DNA of 64,000 nucleotides from Gramella sp. KN1008 (GTDB taxonomy: Bacteria; Bacteroidota; Bacteroidia; Flavobacteriales; Flavobacteriaceae): positions 1 to 64,000 of the forward strand of contig NZ_SJDV01000009.1 of the NCBI RefSeq assembly GCF_004332155.1. The letters run 5' to 3'. The position numbers and the translations under genes are program-made. Every line of letters begins with the position of its first letter. Positions within the stretch are counted from its first letter, which is position 1. A model generated the notes under the pieces. It was not told the DNA's origin. It was given only the letters and a program-made list of their open reading frames with translations, and did not search any database. This document shows, in pieces, positions 9,441 through 18,982 of the stretch.

Positions 9441-9459
9441 AACTCAAAACCCACAACAG
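9441..9459. repeat. Inverted remnant of the TTGTGGG heptamer array
   Basis: Bases 9448-9459 (AACCCACAACAG) are the exact reverse complement of 8945-8956, and 9441-9447 fits a further degenerate unit. Together with the array at 8948-9038 this forms terminal inverted repeats around the S23 gene. Confidence 0.8.
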
Positions 9460-9465
9460 ATAACA

Positions 9466-10242
9466 GTGTTCTTCGAAATAAAATCCTATCTCAAATTCCT
9501 TTCTAAAAGCCAGAACCAGCATGGCCTGCACTCTCCTTTTGTCTATGATCTGGTGACAAAATGTTTTTATGATAAGACCTCTTATCCTGAATATGCTTTG
9601 ATAAAAAGTTACAGAAATGATCTTTTAAGGAACAGGCAAAAAATAAAGGTAACCGACTTTGGGGCAGGAAGTCGGGTTTTCAAATCAGATGTAAGACCGG
9701 TTTTTGCGATCGCTAAAAATGCTGGCATTACACTTCACCGGGCTAAATTATTATTCAGGCTTACCAGGTATCTCGATATTGAAAACGCTCTTGAACTAGG
9801 AACATCACTGGGAATCGCTTCTGCTGCTATAGGAGCTAATAAACAAACCAAACTCTCTACAATTGAAGGCTGTAAAGCAACAGCAGGTATCGCCAAAGAG
9901 CAATTCAGAAGATATGAACTTGATAATATAAAGCTACGAACCGGATCCTTTGATGAGGAGTTGAACACGGTAATAAAAACCAAACCTAAATTTGACTTGA
10001 TATTTGTGGATGGTAATCACAAAAAAGATACTACCCTGCAATACTTCAAGACTCTATTACCGACCGCACACAACGATTCAGTTTTCATTTTTGATGATAT
10101 ACACTGGTCTCCCGGCATGGAGGAAGCCTGGGAAGAGATTAAAAATCATCCGAAGGTACAGGTTACAATAGATACCTATAAATGGGGGCTGGTGTTCTTT
10201 CGTAAAGAGCAGGCTAAACAGGACTTCGTTATTCGGGTATAA
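9466..10242 (+). CDS. Class I SAM-dependent methyltransferase
   Basis: The 258-residue protein has an N-terminal segment with HGLHSPFVY (19-27) typical of a Bacteroidota methyltransferase group. A Rossmann core then carries ALELGTSLGIAS (about 108-119) as SAM-binding motif I and DLIFVDGNHK near 178-187 as the acidic motif. This resembles O-methyltransferase-like families. The start is a GTG at 9466 because the conserved N-terminal block begins only a few residues later and no ATG precedes it in frame. The 3' end overlaps the convergent gene by 14 bp. The substrate is unknown. Confidence 0.85.
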   Translation: MFFEIKSYLKFLSKSQNQHGLHSPFVYDLVTKCFYDKTSYPEYALIKSYRNDLLRNRQKIKVTDFGAGSRVFKSDVRPVFAIAKNAGITLHRAKLLFRLTRYLDIENALELGTSLGIASAAIGANKQTKLSTIEGCKATAGIAKEQFRRYELDNIKLRTGSFDEELNTVIKTKPKFDLIFVDGNHKKDTTLQYFKTLLPTAHNDSVFIFDDIHWSPGMEEAWEEIKNHPKVQVTIDTYKWGLVFFRKEQAKQDFVIRV

Positions 10243-11500
10243 CCCTTACTGCCATATACTTTTCGAGTACCAGATGTGTGGCTACAATTATTATCAGAAT
10301 TTCCAAACCGCTCTGAGGCATTCGAAACCTAAAGCCTGAGTATACAATTATACTTATAAGAATAGTGGAAAAGAATATACCCCAGACAAGGGCCTTCATC
10401 TTTTCCGAACCTTTCAAAAGGATTACAAAACATGCTAAAAGTGCCAACACCTGATAGATGACCCGTCCCGTTTCCAGAATTCCCGGTCTGGCAGTTTCAG
10501 GAAGAGGATTAAAAGCACTTTTCAGTTTTTTAAAGATGATTGGCAAAATCATATCCGGATTGGATTTTATAAAATTCATGGTCGCTTCCTGATACAACTT
10601 CATCCCTCCCACTTCACCATTATAGTTAGATTTGATATGATCAAAATCCTGTAAAACAAGTGTTTCATCAGCCAGGTCGCCTTTAGTATTTGTATGCAAA
10701 TCGGGCACTTTCTTATTCCAGCCTTTGGCCATCGCGGCACCCGAAGAAGTTGTGATTAAAAGTTTATCCGTATCAAGTACAATATAATTTCTTACTACCC
10801 AGATGGATACCGTGGCAATAGCTATAGTTCCTAACAAAAAGGTATTCTTGAAACTGAGCCTCTTATATAAGAAAAGAAAGAACCAGATGGAAAAGGGTAG
10901 AAAAATATAATATGAATGTGTGAGTATAAGAACACCTCCAAGCAACGCATTTAGCCAGAGTAAGCTTCCTATTTTTAGATATCTTACTAATGACCAGATG
11001 AATAGGGTCACAAAGAACAGCGTTATAGGTTCAGAAAGAAACACCCGAGAATATATCTGCCAGGCCGGATTCACCAGATACAATAAAACTCCGAGATATA
11101 TAAAAATTGTGCGAATCTTAAAATATCCCAGCGTTTTGTAAAAGAACCAGCCACCTATTAAATGTAATATAAATTTAAAAGCTACCAGAAAACCTAAAGA
11201 ATATCCCGATATAAGAAAACAAAAAGCGATGATGACCGGCCAAACCGGTGGTCTCCATGTAGAATGACCACTAAACTTATAAGTTTGATTGCGATGATTC
11301 CCATTCTTAAAACCTTGAACGAGTTCTCTATGTGATAGTTCAAGACGTCCGTATTTACCCGTTTTTGCAAGAGTTAATCCTAAATGAATAAAATCGGAAG
11401 CATCGCCTCCAAATTCATATTTTAAATCATTGGCTATAGAAAAATTATAAGCAAATAAGACTGCTGCAATTAGGGAAATAATTATTATAATTCTATTCAC
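10229..11500 (-). CDS. Multi-pass glycosyltransferase-like membrane protein (GT39/ArnT/PMT-like)
   Basis: The 423-residue protein has about ten hydrophobic helices. The first helix (residues 3-18) is followed by a periplasmic loop with GGDASDF (31-37), and a loop with STWRPPVW near 80-87; an acidic residue in the first loop is typical of the GT-C fold (ArnT, PMT, family 39). Such enzymes move a sugar from a polyprenyl carrier to lipid or protein. It follows a methyltransferase and a DPM1-like glycosyltransferase on the same strand, a usual combination of carrier charging and transfer. Acceptor and donor are unknown. Confidence 0.75.
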   Translation of the reverse strand: MNRIIIIISLIAAVLFAYNFSIANDLKYEFGGDASDFIHLGLTLAKTGKYGRLELSHRELVQGFKNGNHRNQTYKFSGHSTWRPPVWPVIIAFCFLISGYSLGFLVAFKFILHLIGGWFFYKTLGYFKIRTIFIYLGVLLYLVNPAWQIYSRVFLSEPITLFFVTLFIWSLVRYLKIGSLLWLNALLGGVLILTHSYYIFLPFSIWFFLFLYKRLSFKNTFLLGTIAIATVSIWVVRNYIVLDTDKLLITTSSGAAMAKGWNKKVPDLHTNTKGDLADETLVLQDFDHIKSNYNGEVGGMKLYQEATMNFIKSNPDMILPIIFKKLKSAFNPLPETARPGILETGRVIYQVLALLACFVILLKGSEKMKALVWGIFFSTILISIIVYSGFRFRMPQSGLEILIIIVATHLVLEKYMAVRVIPE

Positions 11501-11506
11501 AGGATT

Positions 11507-12238
11507 TTATTTTTCACCAACCACTATAGTTGATAATCCAATCTTATGGTATACCAGTCTATCTGCTATGCGAAATAAAGGCACCAGACTTTCATAAATT
11601 TTCATTTTAGACACGGATATACTGTCATTTTTAAACAACTTACCATTCACAAACCACCCCGGTATTCCACCAAAGTTGAAATATTGAGAATGTACAATCT
11701 TTAAATTATTAAGTTTAAAAATAGTTTCTAATGATTTAACAGTATACCTTTTATAATGCCCCAATCCCTTATCTACTCGGTTATACAGAAACATATAAGA
11801 TGGTACTAAAATAATTAATGTACCACCATCTTTTAATAATTGCCTGGCATTAAATATGGCAAGCTGATCTTCTTTTATATGTTCTAATACATTAAGAGCG
11901 AAGACTGTATCAAATTCATTGAAGTAAGAGCTGTATCTGGTTTGAAAATCCGGAGCAACCAGGTCAATGGATTCTACTCCAAGGCATTTTTTATGTGCAC
12001 TAAATTTCTTTTTTAATATTTGGCAATAATCCGTATCAATATCTGATAGAAAGATTTGTCCGTCATGATTGTTAAGGAAAATCTCTGAAATATTACCAAT
12101 TCCACTTCCTATTTCAAATACTTTACTTCCACAATAGGGATGAATAACATCAAACATCCATTTATTGAACCTTTTCGCAATTTTTATAGATTCTAAAATT
12201 TCCTTTCCCGTGTTATCCCGATAATCAAATTCCTTCAT
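11507..12238 (-). CDS. Class I SAM-dependent methyltransferase
   Basis: The 243-residue protein carries the SAM-binding FEIGSGIGNIS motif (about 40-50), an acidic LSDIDTDYC strand and FDTVFALNVLEHI, a classic Methyltransf_11/23 layout. The start ATG shares its A with the last base of the upstream glycosyltransferase stop (TAATG), showing translational coupling. Six nucleotides separate it from the membrane glycosyltransferase downstream. It probably modifies a lipid-linked or cell-surface sugar intermediate, inferred from context only. Confidence 0.88.
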   Translation of the reverse strand: MKEFDYRDNTGKEILESIKIAKRFNKWMFDVIHPYCGSKVFEIGSGIGNISEIFLNNHDGQIFLSDIDTDYCQILKKKFSAHKKCLGVESIDLVAPDFQTRYSSYFNEFDTVFALNVLEHIKEDQLAIFNARQLLKDGGTLIILVPSYMFLYNRVDKGLGHYKRYTVKSLETIFKLNNLKIVHSQYFNFGGIPGWFVNGKLFKNDSISVSKMKIYESLVPLFRIADRLVYHKIGLSTIVVGEK

Positions 12239-12957
12239 TATCCACGGAAAATATTATAACGAAAAACACACCAAATGGATCTCATCCCATCTTTCCAGTT
12301 GATCTTCTTTCCTTCGGCATAAGTGCGGCCATAATAGGAAATTCCTACTTCATAGATCCTTATCCCCGGCACCCTGCTTACTTTGGCAGTTACTTCCGGT
12401 TCAAAACCAAAACGTTCTTCCTTAAGATCCAGACTTTTTAAGATATCTGTCCTGAACATCTTATAGCAGGTTTCCATATCGGTTAGATTCAGGTTTGTAA
12501 AGGCATTGCTTAAAGTGGTGAGAAATTTATTTCCTATGGAATGCCAGAAGAATAAGATTCGATGGGCATAGCCGCCCATAAACCGGGAGCCATAAACCAC
12601 ATCTGCCTTACCCTTTAAGATAGGTTTTAAAAGATTGATATATTCTTCAGGATCATATTCGAGATCGGCATCCTGTATAACTGATATATCTCCGGTGCAA
12701 ATCTCTATGGCCTTATGAAGAGCTGCCCCCTTTCCCTTATTAACTTCCTGCCTGAAAAAGAGTACCTGAAGCGATGGATTCTCCTTTATAAAACTCTCTA
12801 CCAGAGAAGGAGTAGCATCGGTAGAACAGTCGTCCACCACCACCAGTTCCTTATCCAATTCCACACCCAAATTCAGGTCCTTCAGAACATTTAAAATTTC
12901 AAGAATCGTATTCTCCTCGTTAAAAGCCGGGATTAGGATAGAGAGTTTTCTGGTCAA
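12238..12957 (-). CDS. GT2 family glycosyltransferase (polyprenyl-phosphate sugar synthase, DPM1-like)
   Basis: The 239-residue soluble GT-A enzyme shows ILIPAFNEENTI at the N terminus, VVDDCSTDAT near 40-49, QDADLEYDP near 95-103 and the DMETCYKMF motif diagnostic of dolichyl/undecaprenyl-phosphate mannose or glucose synthases. It likely transfers a sugar from a nucleotide donor to undecaprenyl phosphate for the downstream GT-C protein. It is the first gene of a three-gene operon and is divergent from the LolD-like ATPase gene. Confidence 0.92.
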   Translation of the reverse strand: MTRKLSILIPAFNEENTILEILNVLKDLNLGVELDKELVVVDDCSTDATPSLVESFIKENPSLQVLFFRQEVNKGKGAALHKAIEICTGDISVIQDADLEYDPEEYINLLKPILKGKADVVYGSRFMGGYAHRILFFWHSIGNKFLTTLSNAFTNLNLTDMETCYKMFRTDILKSLDLKEERFGFEPEVTAKVSRVPGIRIYEVGISYYGRTYAEGKKINWKDGMRSIWCVFRYNIFRG

Positions 12958-13057
12958 TTAGTTAGTTTTGGTTGTAAATCTAAGAATTCTGTTGAAAGAT
13001 ATTCCGTTTGTAACAAAAAACCTAAATTCACGTCATACATGTGAAATTTGAGTCTGA

Positions 13058-13759
13058 ATGAGCAAAGTAATCGAAATAAGAAATATCACAAGGGATTTCC
13101 CATTAGGCCAGGAAGTGGTAAAAGTTCTTAAAGGTATTGACCTTGATATAGACAAGGGAGAATATGTTGCGATCATGGGGCCTTCCGGTTCGGGGAAATC
13201 CACCTTGATGAATCTGCTTGGCTGCCTGGACACTCCCACTTCAGGAACTTATATACTCAATGGAAAGGATGTAAGCCAGATGGACGATGATGAGCTCGCT
13301 GAAATACGAAATAAGGAAATAGGCTTTGTTTTCCAGACTTTTAACCTGCTTCCCCGCACCACCGCCCTGGATAATGTGGCGCTGCCGATGGTTTATGCCG
13401 GCGCTTCCAAAAACGACAGAATAGAAAGAGCGAAGCAAGTACTTCGAAGTGTAGGACTTGGGGACCGTATGGACCATAAACCCAACCAGCTTTCGGGAGG
13501 ACAAAGACAGCGTGTGGCCGTTGGCCGTGCTCTGGTGAACAAACCTTCAATTATTCTTGCTGATGAACCTACCGGAAACCTGGATTCCAAAACATCGGTG
13601 GAGATCATGAACCTGTTCGATGAGATCCATGAAGCAGGAAATACTGTAATTCTTGTTACACATGAAGAGGATATTGCTAAGCATGCGCATCGCATCATCA
13701 GACTTATGGATGGTACCGTAGCCAGTGACCAAAGGAAGACAGTAAGCAGTGAAGTATAG
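13058..13759 (+). CDS. ABC transporter ATP-binding protein (LolD/MacB-like)
   Basis: The 233-residue protein is a single ABC ATPase with Walker [10 protein letters not shown] (about 41-49), signature [14 protein letters not shown] and Walker [13 protein letters not shown]. The DEPTGNLD form is characteristic of the LolD/MacB/FtsE group, which serves lipoprotein release or tripartite export. No permease gene is next to it, so the partner must be elsewhere. It begins about 100 nt from the divergent glycosyltransferase. Confidence 0.92.
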   Translation: MSKVIEIRNITRDFPLGQEVVKVLKGIDLDIDKGEYVAIMGPSGSGKSTLMNLLGCLDTPTSGTYILNGKDVSQMDDDELAEIRNKEIGFVFQTFNLLPRTTALDNVALPMVYAGASKNDRIERAKQVLRSVGLGDRMDHKPNQLSGGQRQRVAVGRALVNKPSIILADEPTGNLDSKTSVEIMNLFDEIHEAGNTVILVTHEEDIAKHAHRIIRLMDGTVASDQRKTVSSEV

Positions 13760-13807
13760 AAAGTCTTTTTCAATATTTAAAATTCAAATCTCAAGCAAGA
13801 GCCACAC

Positions 13808-13838
13808 TTTGAACTTCTTATAAACTTTACTATATTGT
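13808..13838 (+). promoter_or_regulatory. Putative promoter for the 59-residue membrane protein
   Basis: TTTG at 13808-13811 is followed after 19 nt by TATATTGT at 13831-13838. The spacing is the Bacteroidota optimum, while the -7 box deviates at its last two bases. The ATG is 22 nt downstream. Confidence 0.5.
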
Positions 13839-13859
13839 GCCTACTATAAGTCATTTACG

Positions 13860-14039
13860 ATGATCGATTTAGACCAGGAAACCTGGATTTATCTTGCCAT
13901 TATAGCTGTTTTCCTCGCTTATTTTCTGTGGAATTCCCGCAGGGCTAAAAAACTCAGGAAAGACAGGAAAAACAGAAATTTCAGAAAAAGATACTTCGAA
14001 AGAAAACAGGAAAAAGAGGCTGATTCCAGGCTGCAGTAA
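13860..14039 (+). CDS. Small single-pass membrane protein, 59 residues
   Basis: An ATG at 13860 opens a 59-codon frame ending in TAA at 14037-14039. The protein has an acidic N terminus (MIDLDQETW), one hydrophobic helix at about residues 9-24, and then a strongly basic, Arg/Lys-rich cytoplasmic tail with RRAKKLRKDRK (about 28-38). A spaced promoter-like pair lies just upstream. The composition is like other small inner-membrane proteins of Flavobacteria; function is unknown. Confidence 0.75.
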   Translation: MIDLDQETWIYLAIIAVFLAYFLWNSRRAKKLRKDRKNRNFRKRYFERKQEKEADSRLQ

Positions 14040-14097
14040 TTATTTCAAAATCGCTTAGTAATATTTTGATTAGTAATCTGAGGCCTCTGCATCTATT

Positions 14098-14193
14098 GTC
14101 ATTTTAAAGAAGCTAAGCGACTGAGAAATCTCAATAAATGATCTGAAAATCATCTGAATGAATATTTAGATTTCTCCCTCCGGTCGAAATGAC
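14098..14193. repeat. REPIN-like palindromic element (family A, inverse orientation, degenerate)
   Basis: A 34-bp arm (14098-14131) starts GTCATTT and ends GAGAAATCT. After a 36-bp spacer a 26-bp arm (14168-14193) starts AGATTTCTC and ends CGAAATGAC. These are the same two arm types as in the array at 21.3-22.2 kb but in the opposite order, so the element is inverted here. The left arm has diverged most. Confidence 0.8.
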
Positions 14194-14266
14194 TACAAAT
14201 AATTAGCATAAAACCAAAATTCAGCAATCCAATCCAAACTTCGTATTTTAGCACAAAAGCTGAAGC

Positions 14267-14839
14267 ATGAAAATTTACACAAAGACCGGAGACAAAGGAA
14301 CCACCTCTTTATTTGGTGGAACCCGCGTCCCTAAACACCACATAAGGATTGAAAGTTATGGCACCGTAGATGAGCTTAATTCACATATAGGCCTCCTTCG
14401 GGATCAGGATACAGATAAGCAAACAAAAGAATTTCTCACAGAGATACAGGACAGGCTGTTCACGATAGGTTCTGTTCTTGCAACCGATCCGGAAAAAGCA
14501 ACTCTTAAAAATGGAAAGGAAAGGCTTAATATTCCTAAAATCACCGAGGCAGATATTGAAAAACTGGAAAAAGAGATAGACCGTATGAACGAGGAGCTTC
14601 CCGAAATGACACATTTTGTTCTTCCTGGCGGTCACCAAAGCGTGTCATTCTGTCACATAGCCCGCTGTGTATGCCGCCGCGCTGAAAGACTTTCCAGCGC
14701 ATTATATGACATTGAGGCCTTTGATGATAAGGTGCTGGTCTATCTTAACCGACTTTCAGACTATCTTTTTGTGCTGGCACGGATGTTGTCTAAACAATTA
14801 AAGGCTGAAGAAATTCAGTGGATTCCTAAAAAATCATGA
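14267..14839 (+). CDS. PduO-type cob(I)alamin adenosyltransferase
   Basis: The 190-residue protein transfers adenosyl from ATP to cob(I)alamin to make adenosylcobalamin. It has the ATP-binding N terminus TKTGDKGTTSLFGG (about 4-17), the SYGTVDELNS segment (30-39) and the C-terminal RCVCRRAERL helix, all diagnostic of PduO-type enzymes. The product is the cofactor of the IcmF mutase encoded at 54-58 kb. No cobalamin riboswitch was recognised upstream. Confidence 0.95.
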   Translation: MKIYTKTGDKGTTSLFGGTRVPKHHIRIESYGTVDELNSHIGLLRDQDTDKQTKEFLTEIQDRLFTIGSVLATDPEKATLKNGKERLNIPKITEADIEKLEKEIDRMNEELPEMTHFVLPGGHQSVSFCHIARCVCRRAERLSSALYDIEAFDDKVLVYLNRLSDYLFVLARMLSKQLKAEEIQWIPKKS

Positions 14840-14936
14840 ATCCTAATTAGATATTAAAATACCCTTTGTAATACTTGCAAAGAATTAAAGAAATTGTTAC
14901 GTTCTTATTATTATTGTTTAAATAATAGATTTTTTT

Positions 14937-14967
14937 CTTGGCTATTTCGGTAAAAAAATTATTTTTG
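14937..14967 (+). promoter_or_regulatory. Promoter for the DUF2795 gene
   Basis: CTTG at 14937-14940 is followed by exactly 19 nt and then TATTTTTG at 14960-14967, a full match to the Bacteroidota TAnnTTTG -7 box. The ATG lies 25 nt after the box. Confidence 0.7.
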
Positions 14968-14992
14968 CCAAAATTTAAAACCCGATTAATCA

Positions 14993-15214
14993 ATGTATTG
15001 GACTTTAGAATTAGCATCCTATTTGAGTGATGCCCCCTGGCCGGCCACCAAAGATGAGTTAATAGACTACGCGATTAGAACCGGAGCTCCGCTTGAGGTT
15101 GTGGAAAATCTGCAGGCCATTGAAGACGAGGGAGACTCTTATGATTCTATTGAGGAAATCTGGCCCGATTATCCAACCGATGAAGATTACCTCTGGAATG
15201 AGGATGAATATTAA
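14993..15214 (+). CDS. DUF2795-like small acidic protein
   Basis: The 73-residue protein starts MYWTLELASYLSDAPWPATKDEL, a segment that matches the DUF2795 fold in which an Asp-Ala-Pro-Trp/Tyr-Pro turn precedes a short helix. A YAIRTGAPLEVVENLQ helix and an Asp/Glu-rich tail follow. The family is conserved in Bacteroidota, often abundant and of unknown function. A strong promoter and a terminator enclose it, so it is a single-gene unit with probably high expression. Confidence 0.88.
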   Translation: MYWTLELASYLSDAPWPATKDELIDYAIRTGAPLEVVENLQAIEDEGDSYDSIEEIWPDYPTDEDYLWNEDEY

Positions 15215-15236
15215 GATAACACACAAAAAAAATAGG

Positions 15237-15262
15237 AAAAAGTCTCATTCATGAGGCTTTTT
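15237..15262 (+). terminator. Rho-independent terminator after the DUF2795 gene
   Basis: AAAAGTCTCAT and ATGAGGCTTTT form an 11-bp stem with one G-U pair and a very small loop, followed by a run of Ts. It is 23 nt after the stop codon. Confidence 0.85.
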
Positions 15263-15439
15263 TTTTGCTTAAATTTGAACCCCTTAAATAAAATGATCCT
15301 GAGCTTTAATAATGAAGAAGTGAAGTAGATACTAAATATCGCAGCCCGATGTTTCAAAACTTATAAGATTCTAATTAGAAACGCTTTTTTTAAGCTGCAT
15401 ATTGAATTAAACCCGGATCGATTAAACAAAAAAACCAAT

Positions 15440-18400
15440 ATGAGTTTTTTAAATTCTGTATTAAAAGCTTTTGTAGGCGATAAGTCTAAGAAAGATGTAA
15501 AGGAGATACAACCTATAGTAGATAAGATAAAGGCTCTGGAGCCCGAGATGGAAGCCCTGAGCCTGGATGAACTTCGCGGGAAAACCTCCCAGTTCAAAAC
15601 TAAAATATCCGACGCTACCAAAGAGATCAAAGATCAGATAGAAAATCTGAATAAGGAAGCAGACGAAACCGATGATATTACCCGGAAAGAGGATATCTAC
15701 GCTGAAGTAGACACCCTGAAGGATAAATCCTATGAAATATCTGAAGGCATCCTTAATGAAATTCTTCCCGAGGCTTTCGCTGTGGTAAAAGAAACTGCGA
15801 AACGATTTGTGCATAACACCGAACTGAAAGTACAGGCTTCGGCGTTTGACCGTGAAATTTCAGCAGAAAAGGATTATGTGACTCTTGAAGGGGATCATGC
15901 AATTTGGAGTAATTCCTGGGATGCCGCCGGTAAACCGGTTACCTGGGATATGATACATTACGATGTTCAACTTATAGGTGGTGTGGCCATGCACCAGGGT
16001 AAGATCGCAGAGATGCAGACAGGAGAAGGTAAGACCCTTGTGGCAACCCTTCCTGTCTACCTGAATGCACTTACAGGCCGTGGCGTTCACCTGGTAACGG
16101 TTAACGACTACCTTGCTAAACGTGACAGTGCGTGGATGGCTCCAATTTTTGAGTTCCATGGCTTAAGCGTTGACTGTATAGATTACCACCGTCCTAATTC
16201 AGCGGAGCGTAGAAAAGCATACAATGCTGATATTACCTACGGAACAAATAACGAATTCGGTTTCGACTACCTGAGGGATAATATGTCGCATGCGCCTGAT
16301 GATCTTGTACAGAGACCGCATAATTACGCGATCGTGGATGAGGTGGATTCGGTATTGATCGATGATGCGCGTACTCCGCTTATTATTTCGGGACCCGTTC
16401 CAAAAGGAGACACCCACGAATTCATGGAACTGAAACCTGCGATTGCCAATATCGTAGAGGTTCAGCGTAAATATCTTACAAAGGTTCTGGCTGATGCCAA
16501 AAAACTCATCAAGGAAGGTGATGCTAAAGAAGGGGGATTCCAGTTACTAAGAGTATATCGTGGTCTGCCAAAGAATAAAGCTCTAATTAAATTCCTGAGT
16601 GAGGAAGGTGTAAAACAGCTGCTTCAGAAGACCGAGAACCATTACATGCAGGATAACAACCGGGAAATGCCTAAGGTTGATGCCGAATTGTATTTCACTA
16701 TTGATGAAAAGACCAACCAGATAGACCTTACCGATAAGGGTATTGAATATCTTTCAGGGAAGGACGACCCTAATTTCTTTGTGATGCCCGAAATCGGGAT
16801 GGAGATCGCGAAGATCGAAAAGGAAGGTCTTTCCAAGGAAGAGGAAGCTGAAAAGAAGGAAGAACTCTATCGCGATTACTCTGTAAAGAGCGAAAGGATA
16901 CATACCCTTCGCCAGCTTTTAAAATCCTATACCCTTTTTGAAAAGGATACCGAATATGTTGTAATTGACAATAAGGTTAAAATTGTTGATGAACAAACGG
17001 GACGTATCATGGAGGGCCGTCGATACAGTGACGGACTTCATCAGGCCATCGAAGCCAAGGAAAATGTAAAGATCGAGGATGCGACCCAGACCTTCGCAAC
17101 GGTTACACTTCAGAATTATTTCAGGATGTACCGGAAATTATCGGGTATGACCGGTACTGCGGTGACAGAAGCCGGAGAATTCTGGGAGATCTATAAACTG
17201 GATGTAGTTGAGATCCCAACTAACCGTCCAATTGCAAGAGACGATAAAGAAGATTTGGTATATAAGACCAAACGTGAAAAATATAACGCGGTGATAGACC
17301 ATGTCACCGATCTTTCCCGGGCAGGAAGACCAGTGCTTATTGGTACTACTTCTGTTGAGATTTCGGAATTGTTAAGCCGAATGCTGAAACTCAGGAATGT
17401 ACCACACAATGTACTTAACGCGAAACTCCACAAGAAAGAAGCCGACATTGTTGCTGAAGCTGGAAACGCGGGAGTAGTGACCATTGCAACCAACATGGCC
17501 GGTCGTGGTACCGATATTAAATTAAGCCCTGAAGTAAAGGAAGCCGGTGGTCTTGCCATTGTGGGTACCGAGAGACATGATTCCAGACGTGTAGACAGAC
17601 AGTTAAGAGGTCGTGCAGGCCGTCAGGGGGATCCGGGAAGTTCACAGTTCTATGTTTCTCTGGAAGACAACCTGATGCGTTTGTTTGGTTCTGAAAGGAT
17701 CGCGAAACTTATGGACCGTATGGGGCTTGAAGAAGGTGAAGTGATACAACATTCCATGATCTCCAAGTCTATAGAAAGAGCCCAGAAGAAAGTAGAGGAG
17801 AATAACTTTGGAGTTCGTAAGAGATTGCTGGAATATGATGATGTAATGAACGCGCAACGTGAAGTAATTTACAAGCGCCGTTATCATGCCCTCTTTGGAG
17901 AAAGATTAAGAGTGGATCTCGCGAATATGATCTTTGATATCGCTGAATCGGTTACCGAAACCAATAAAGCCGCAGAAGACTTTAAAAACTTTGAATTTGA
18001 GCTAATCAGGAACTTCTCCATGAGTTCTCCTGTAACTGAAGAGGAATTCAAAAAGATAAACACTCAGAAGCTTGCAGGAGAAGTTTATAAGGCTGCTTAT
18101 AAGCATTATGATGAAAAAATGGCCAATAATGCCGAAAGAGCCTACCCTGTGATCAAACAGGTTCATGAAGATGAAAGGAACAATTTTGAGAGAATTTCAG
18201 TTCCTTTTACCGATGGCAATAAGACGCTTCAGGTGGTTACTAACCTTGAAAAGGCATATGAAAGTGAAGGTAAACAGCTGATCAAGGATTTTGAGAAGAA
18301 TATTACCCTTGCAATTATCGATGATGCCTGGAAGACACATCTTCGCAAGATGGATGAATTGAAGCAGAGTGTTCAGCTTGCTGTGCATGAGCAAAAAGAC

Positions 18401-18796
18401 CCGCTTCTTATCTATAAGTTTGAGGCATTTGAATTGTTCAAGGCTATGCTCGAGAATGTGAACCGTGATGTGATCTCATTCCTTTTCAAAGGAGAAATTC
18501 CATCGGCCGGAGCACCTAGTATTCATGAAGCCCGTCAAACCAGGCAGAAGGAAAAAGTTGAAACGAAAAAAGAGGATATTCCTAATCTTGATGAAAGAGC
18601 CGCTCAAAGCCGTGCTGCCGGAAATACTCAAAGCCAGCCTGAGATTACTGAAACCATCGTCCGCGAAAGACCGAAGATTGGTCGTAATGAGAAGGTAACG
18701 ATCAAGAACGTTATGAGCGGTGAAAATAAGACCATGAAATACAAACAGGCTATTCCACTTCTTGATAAAGGAGACTGGGTGCTTGTAAATGAATAG
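15440..18796 (+). CDS. secA: Protein translocase ATPase SecA
   Basis: The 1118-residue motor drives preproteins through SecYEG. It has Walker A MQTGEGKT (about residue 192-199), the [19 protein letters not shown] box, NMAGRGTDI and [13 protein letters not shown] in the second helicase domain, and the HKNRKMD-like C-terminal helical wing. At over 1100 residues it is longer than the roughly 900-residue E. coli protein because of insertions usual for Bacteroidota, including one in residues of about 330-470. The C terminus ends without a zinc-binding cysteine motif. Its TAG stop is the first three bases of a heptamer tandem array. Confidence 0.98.
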   Translation: MSFLNSVLKAFVGDKSKKDVKEIQPIVDKIKALEPEMEALSLDELRGKTSQFKTKISDATKEIKDQIENLNKEADETDDITRKEDIYAEVDTLKDKSYEISEGILNEILPEAFAVVKETAKRFVHNTELKVQASAFDREISAEKDYVTLEGDHAIWSNSWDAAGKPVTWDMIHYDVQLIGGVAMHQGKIAEMQTGEGKTLVATLPVYLNALTGRGVHLVTVNDYLAKRDSAWMAPIFEFHGLSVDCIDYHRPNSAERRKAYNADITYGTNNEFGFDYLRDNMSHAPDDLVQRPHNYAIVDEVDSVLIDDARTPLIISGPVPKGDTHEFMELKPAIANIVEVQRKYLTKVLADAKKLIKEGDAKEGGFQLLRVYRGLPKNKALIKFLSEEGVKQLLQKTENHYMQDNNREMPKVDAELYFTIDEKTNQIDLTDKGIEYLSGKDDPNFFVMPEIGMEIAKIEKEGLSKEEEAEKKEELYRDYSVKSERIHTLRQLLKSYTLFEKDTEYVVIDNKVKIVDEQTGRIMEGRRYSDGLHQAIEAKENVKIEDATQTFATVTLQNYFRMYRKLSGMTGTAVTEAGEFWEIYKLDVVEIPTNRPIARDDKEDLVYKTKREKYNAVIDHVTDLSRAGRPVLIGTTSVEISELLSRMLKLRNVPHNVLNAKLHKKEADIVAEAGNAGVVTIATNMAGRGTDIKLSPEVKEAGGLAIVGTERHDSRRVDRQLRGRAGRQGDPGSSQFYVSLEDNLMRLFGSERIAKLMDRMGLEEGEVIQHSMISKSIERAQKKVEENNFGVRKRLLEYDDVMNAQREVIYKRRYHALFGERLRVDLANMIFDIAESVTETNKAAEDFKNFEFELIRNFSMSSPVTEEEFKKINTQKLAGEVYKAAYKHYDEKMANNAERAYPVIKQVHEDERNNFERISVPFTDGNKTLQVVTNLEKAYESEGKQLIKDFEKNITLAIIDDAWKTHLRKMDELKQSVQLAVHEQKDPLLIYKFEAFELFKAMLENVNRDVISFLFKGEIPSAGAPSIHEARQTRQKEKVETKKEDIPNLDERAAQSRAAGNTQSQPEITETIVRERPKIGRNEKVTIKNVMSGENKTMKYKQAIPLLDKGDWVLVNE

Positions 18797-18918
18797 ACGT
18801 TAGACGTTAGACGTTAGACGTTAGACGTTAGACGTTAGACGTTAGACGTTAGACGTTAGACGTTAGACGTTAGACGTTAGACGTTAGACGTTAGACGTTA
18901 GACGTTAGACGTTAGACG
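18794..18918. repeat. Heptamer tandem repeat, 17.9 units of TAGACGT
   Basis: This 125-bp perfect array of TAGACGT begins with the secA stop codon itself and ends 6 nt before the base of the secA terminator. The absence of mismatches implies recent expansion or strong homogenisation. Because 7 is not a multiple of 3, TAG occurs in all three plus frames and TAA in all three minus frames. Confidence 0.98.
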
Positions 18919-18923
18919 AAATT

Positions 18924-18957
18924 AAAAATCCTGAAGTTAAAACTTCAGGATTTTTTT
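18924..18957 (+). terminator. Rho-independent terminator of secA
   Basis: AATCCTGAAGTT (18927-18938) and AACTTCAGGATT (18941-18952) are exact complements, and a run of seven Ts follows. The tandem repeat array lies between the stop codon and this hairpin and so forms the 3' untranslated region of secA. Confidence 0.92.
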
Positions 18958-18982
18958 ATAATTTTTCAATCATAGATATTTC

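Noticed and set aside
17191-17559. 122-codon minus-strand frame within secA
   Set aside because: It is an antisense shadow of a strongly conserved coding region.
18794-18918. CRISPR or origin-type iteron array
   Set aside because: Units of 7 bp with no spacers; no dnaA, rep or parAB genes or DnaA boxes nearby.
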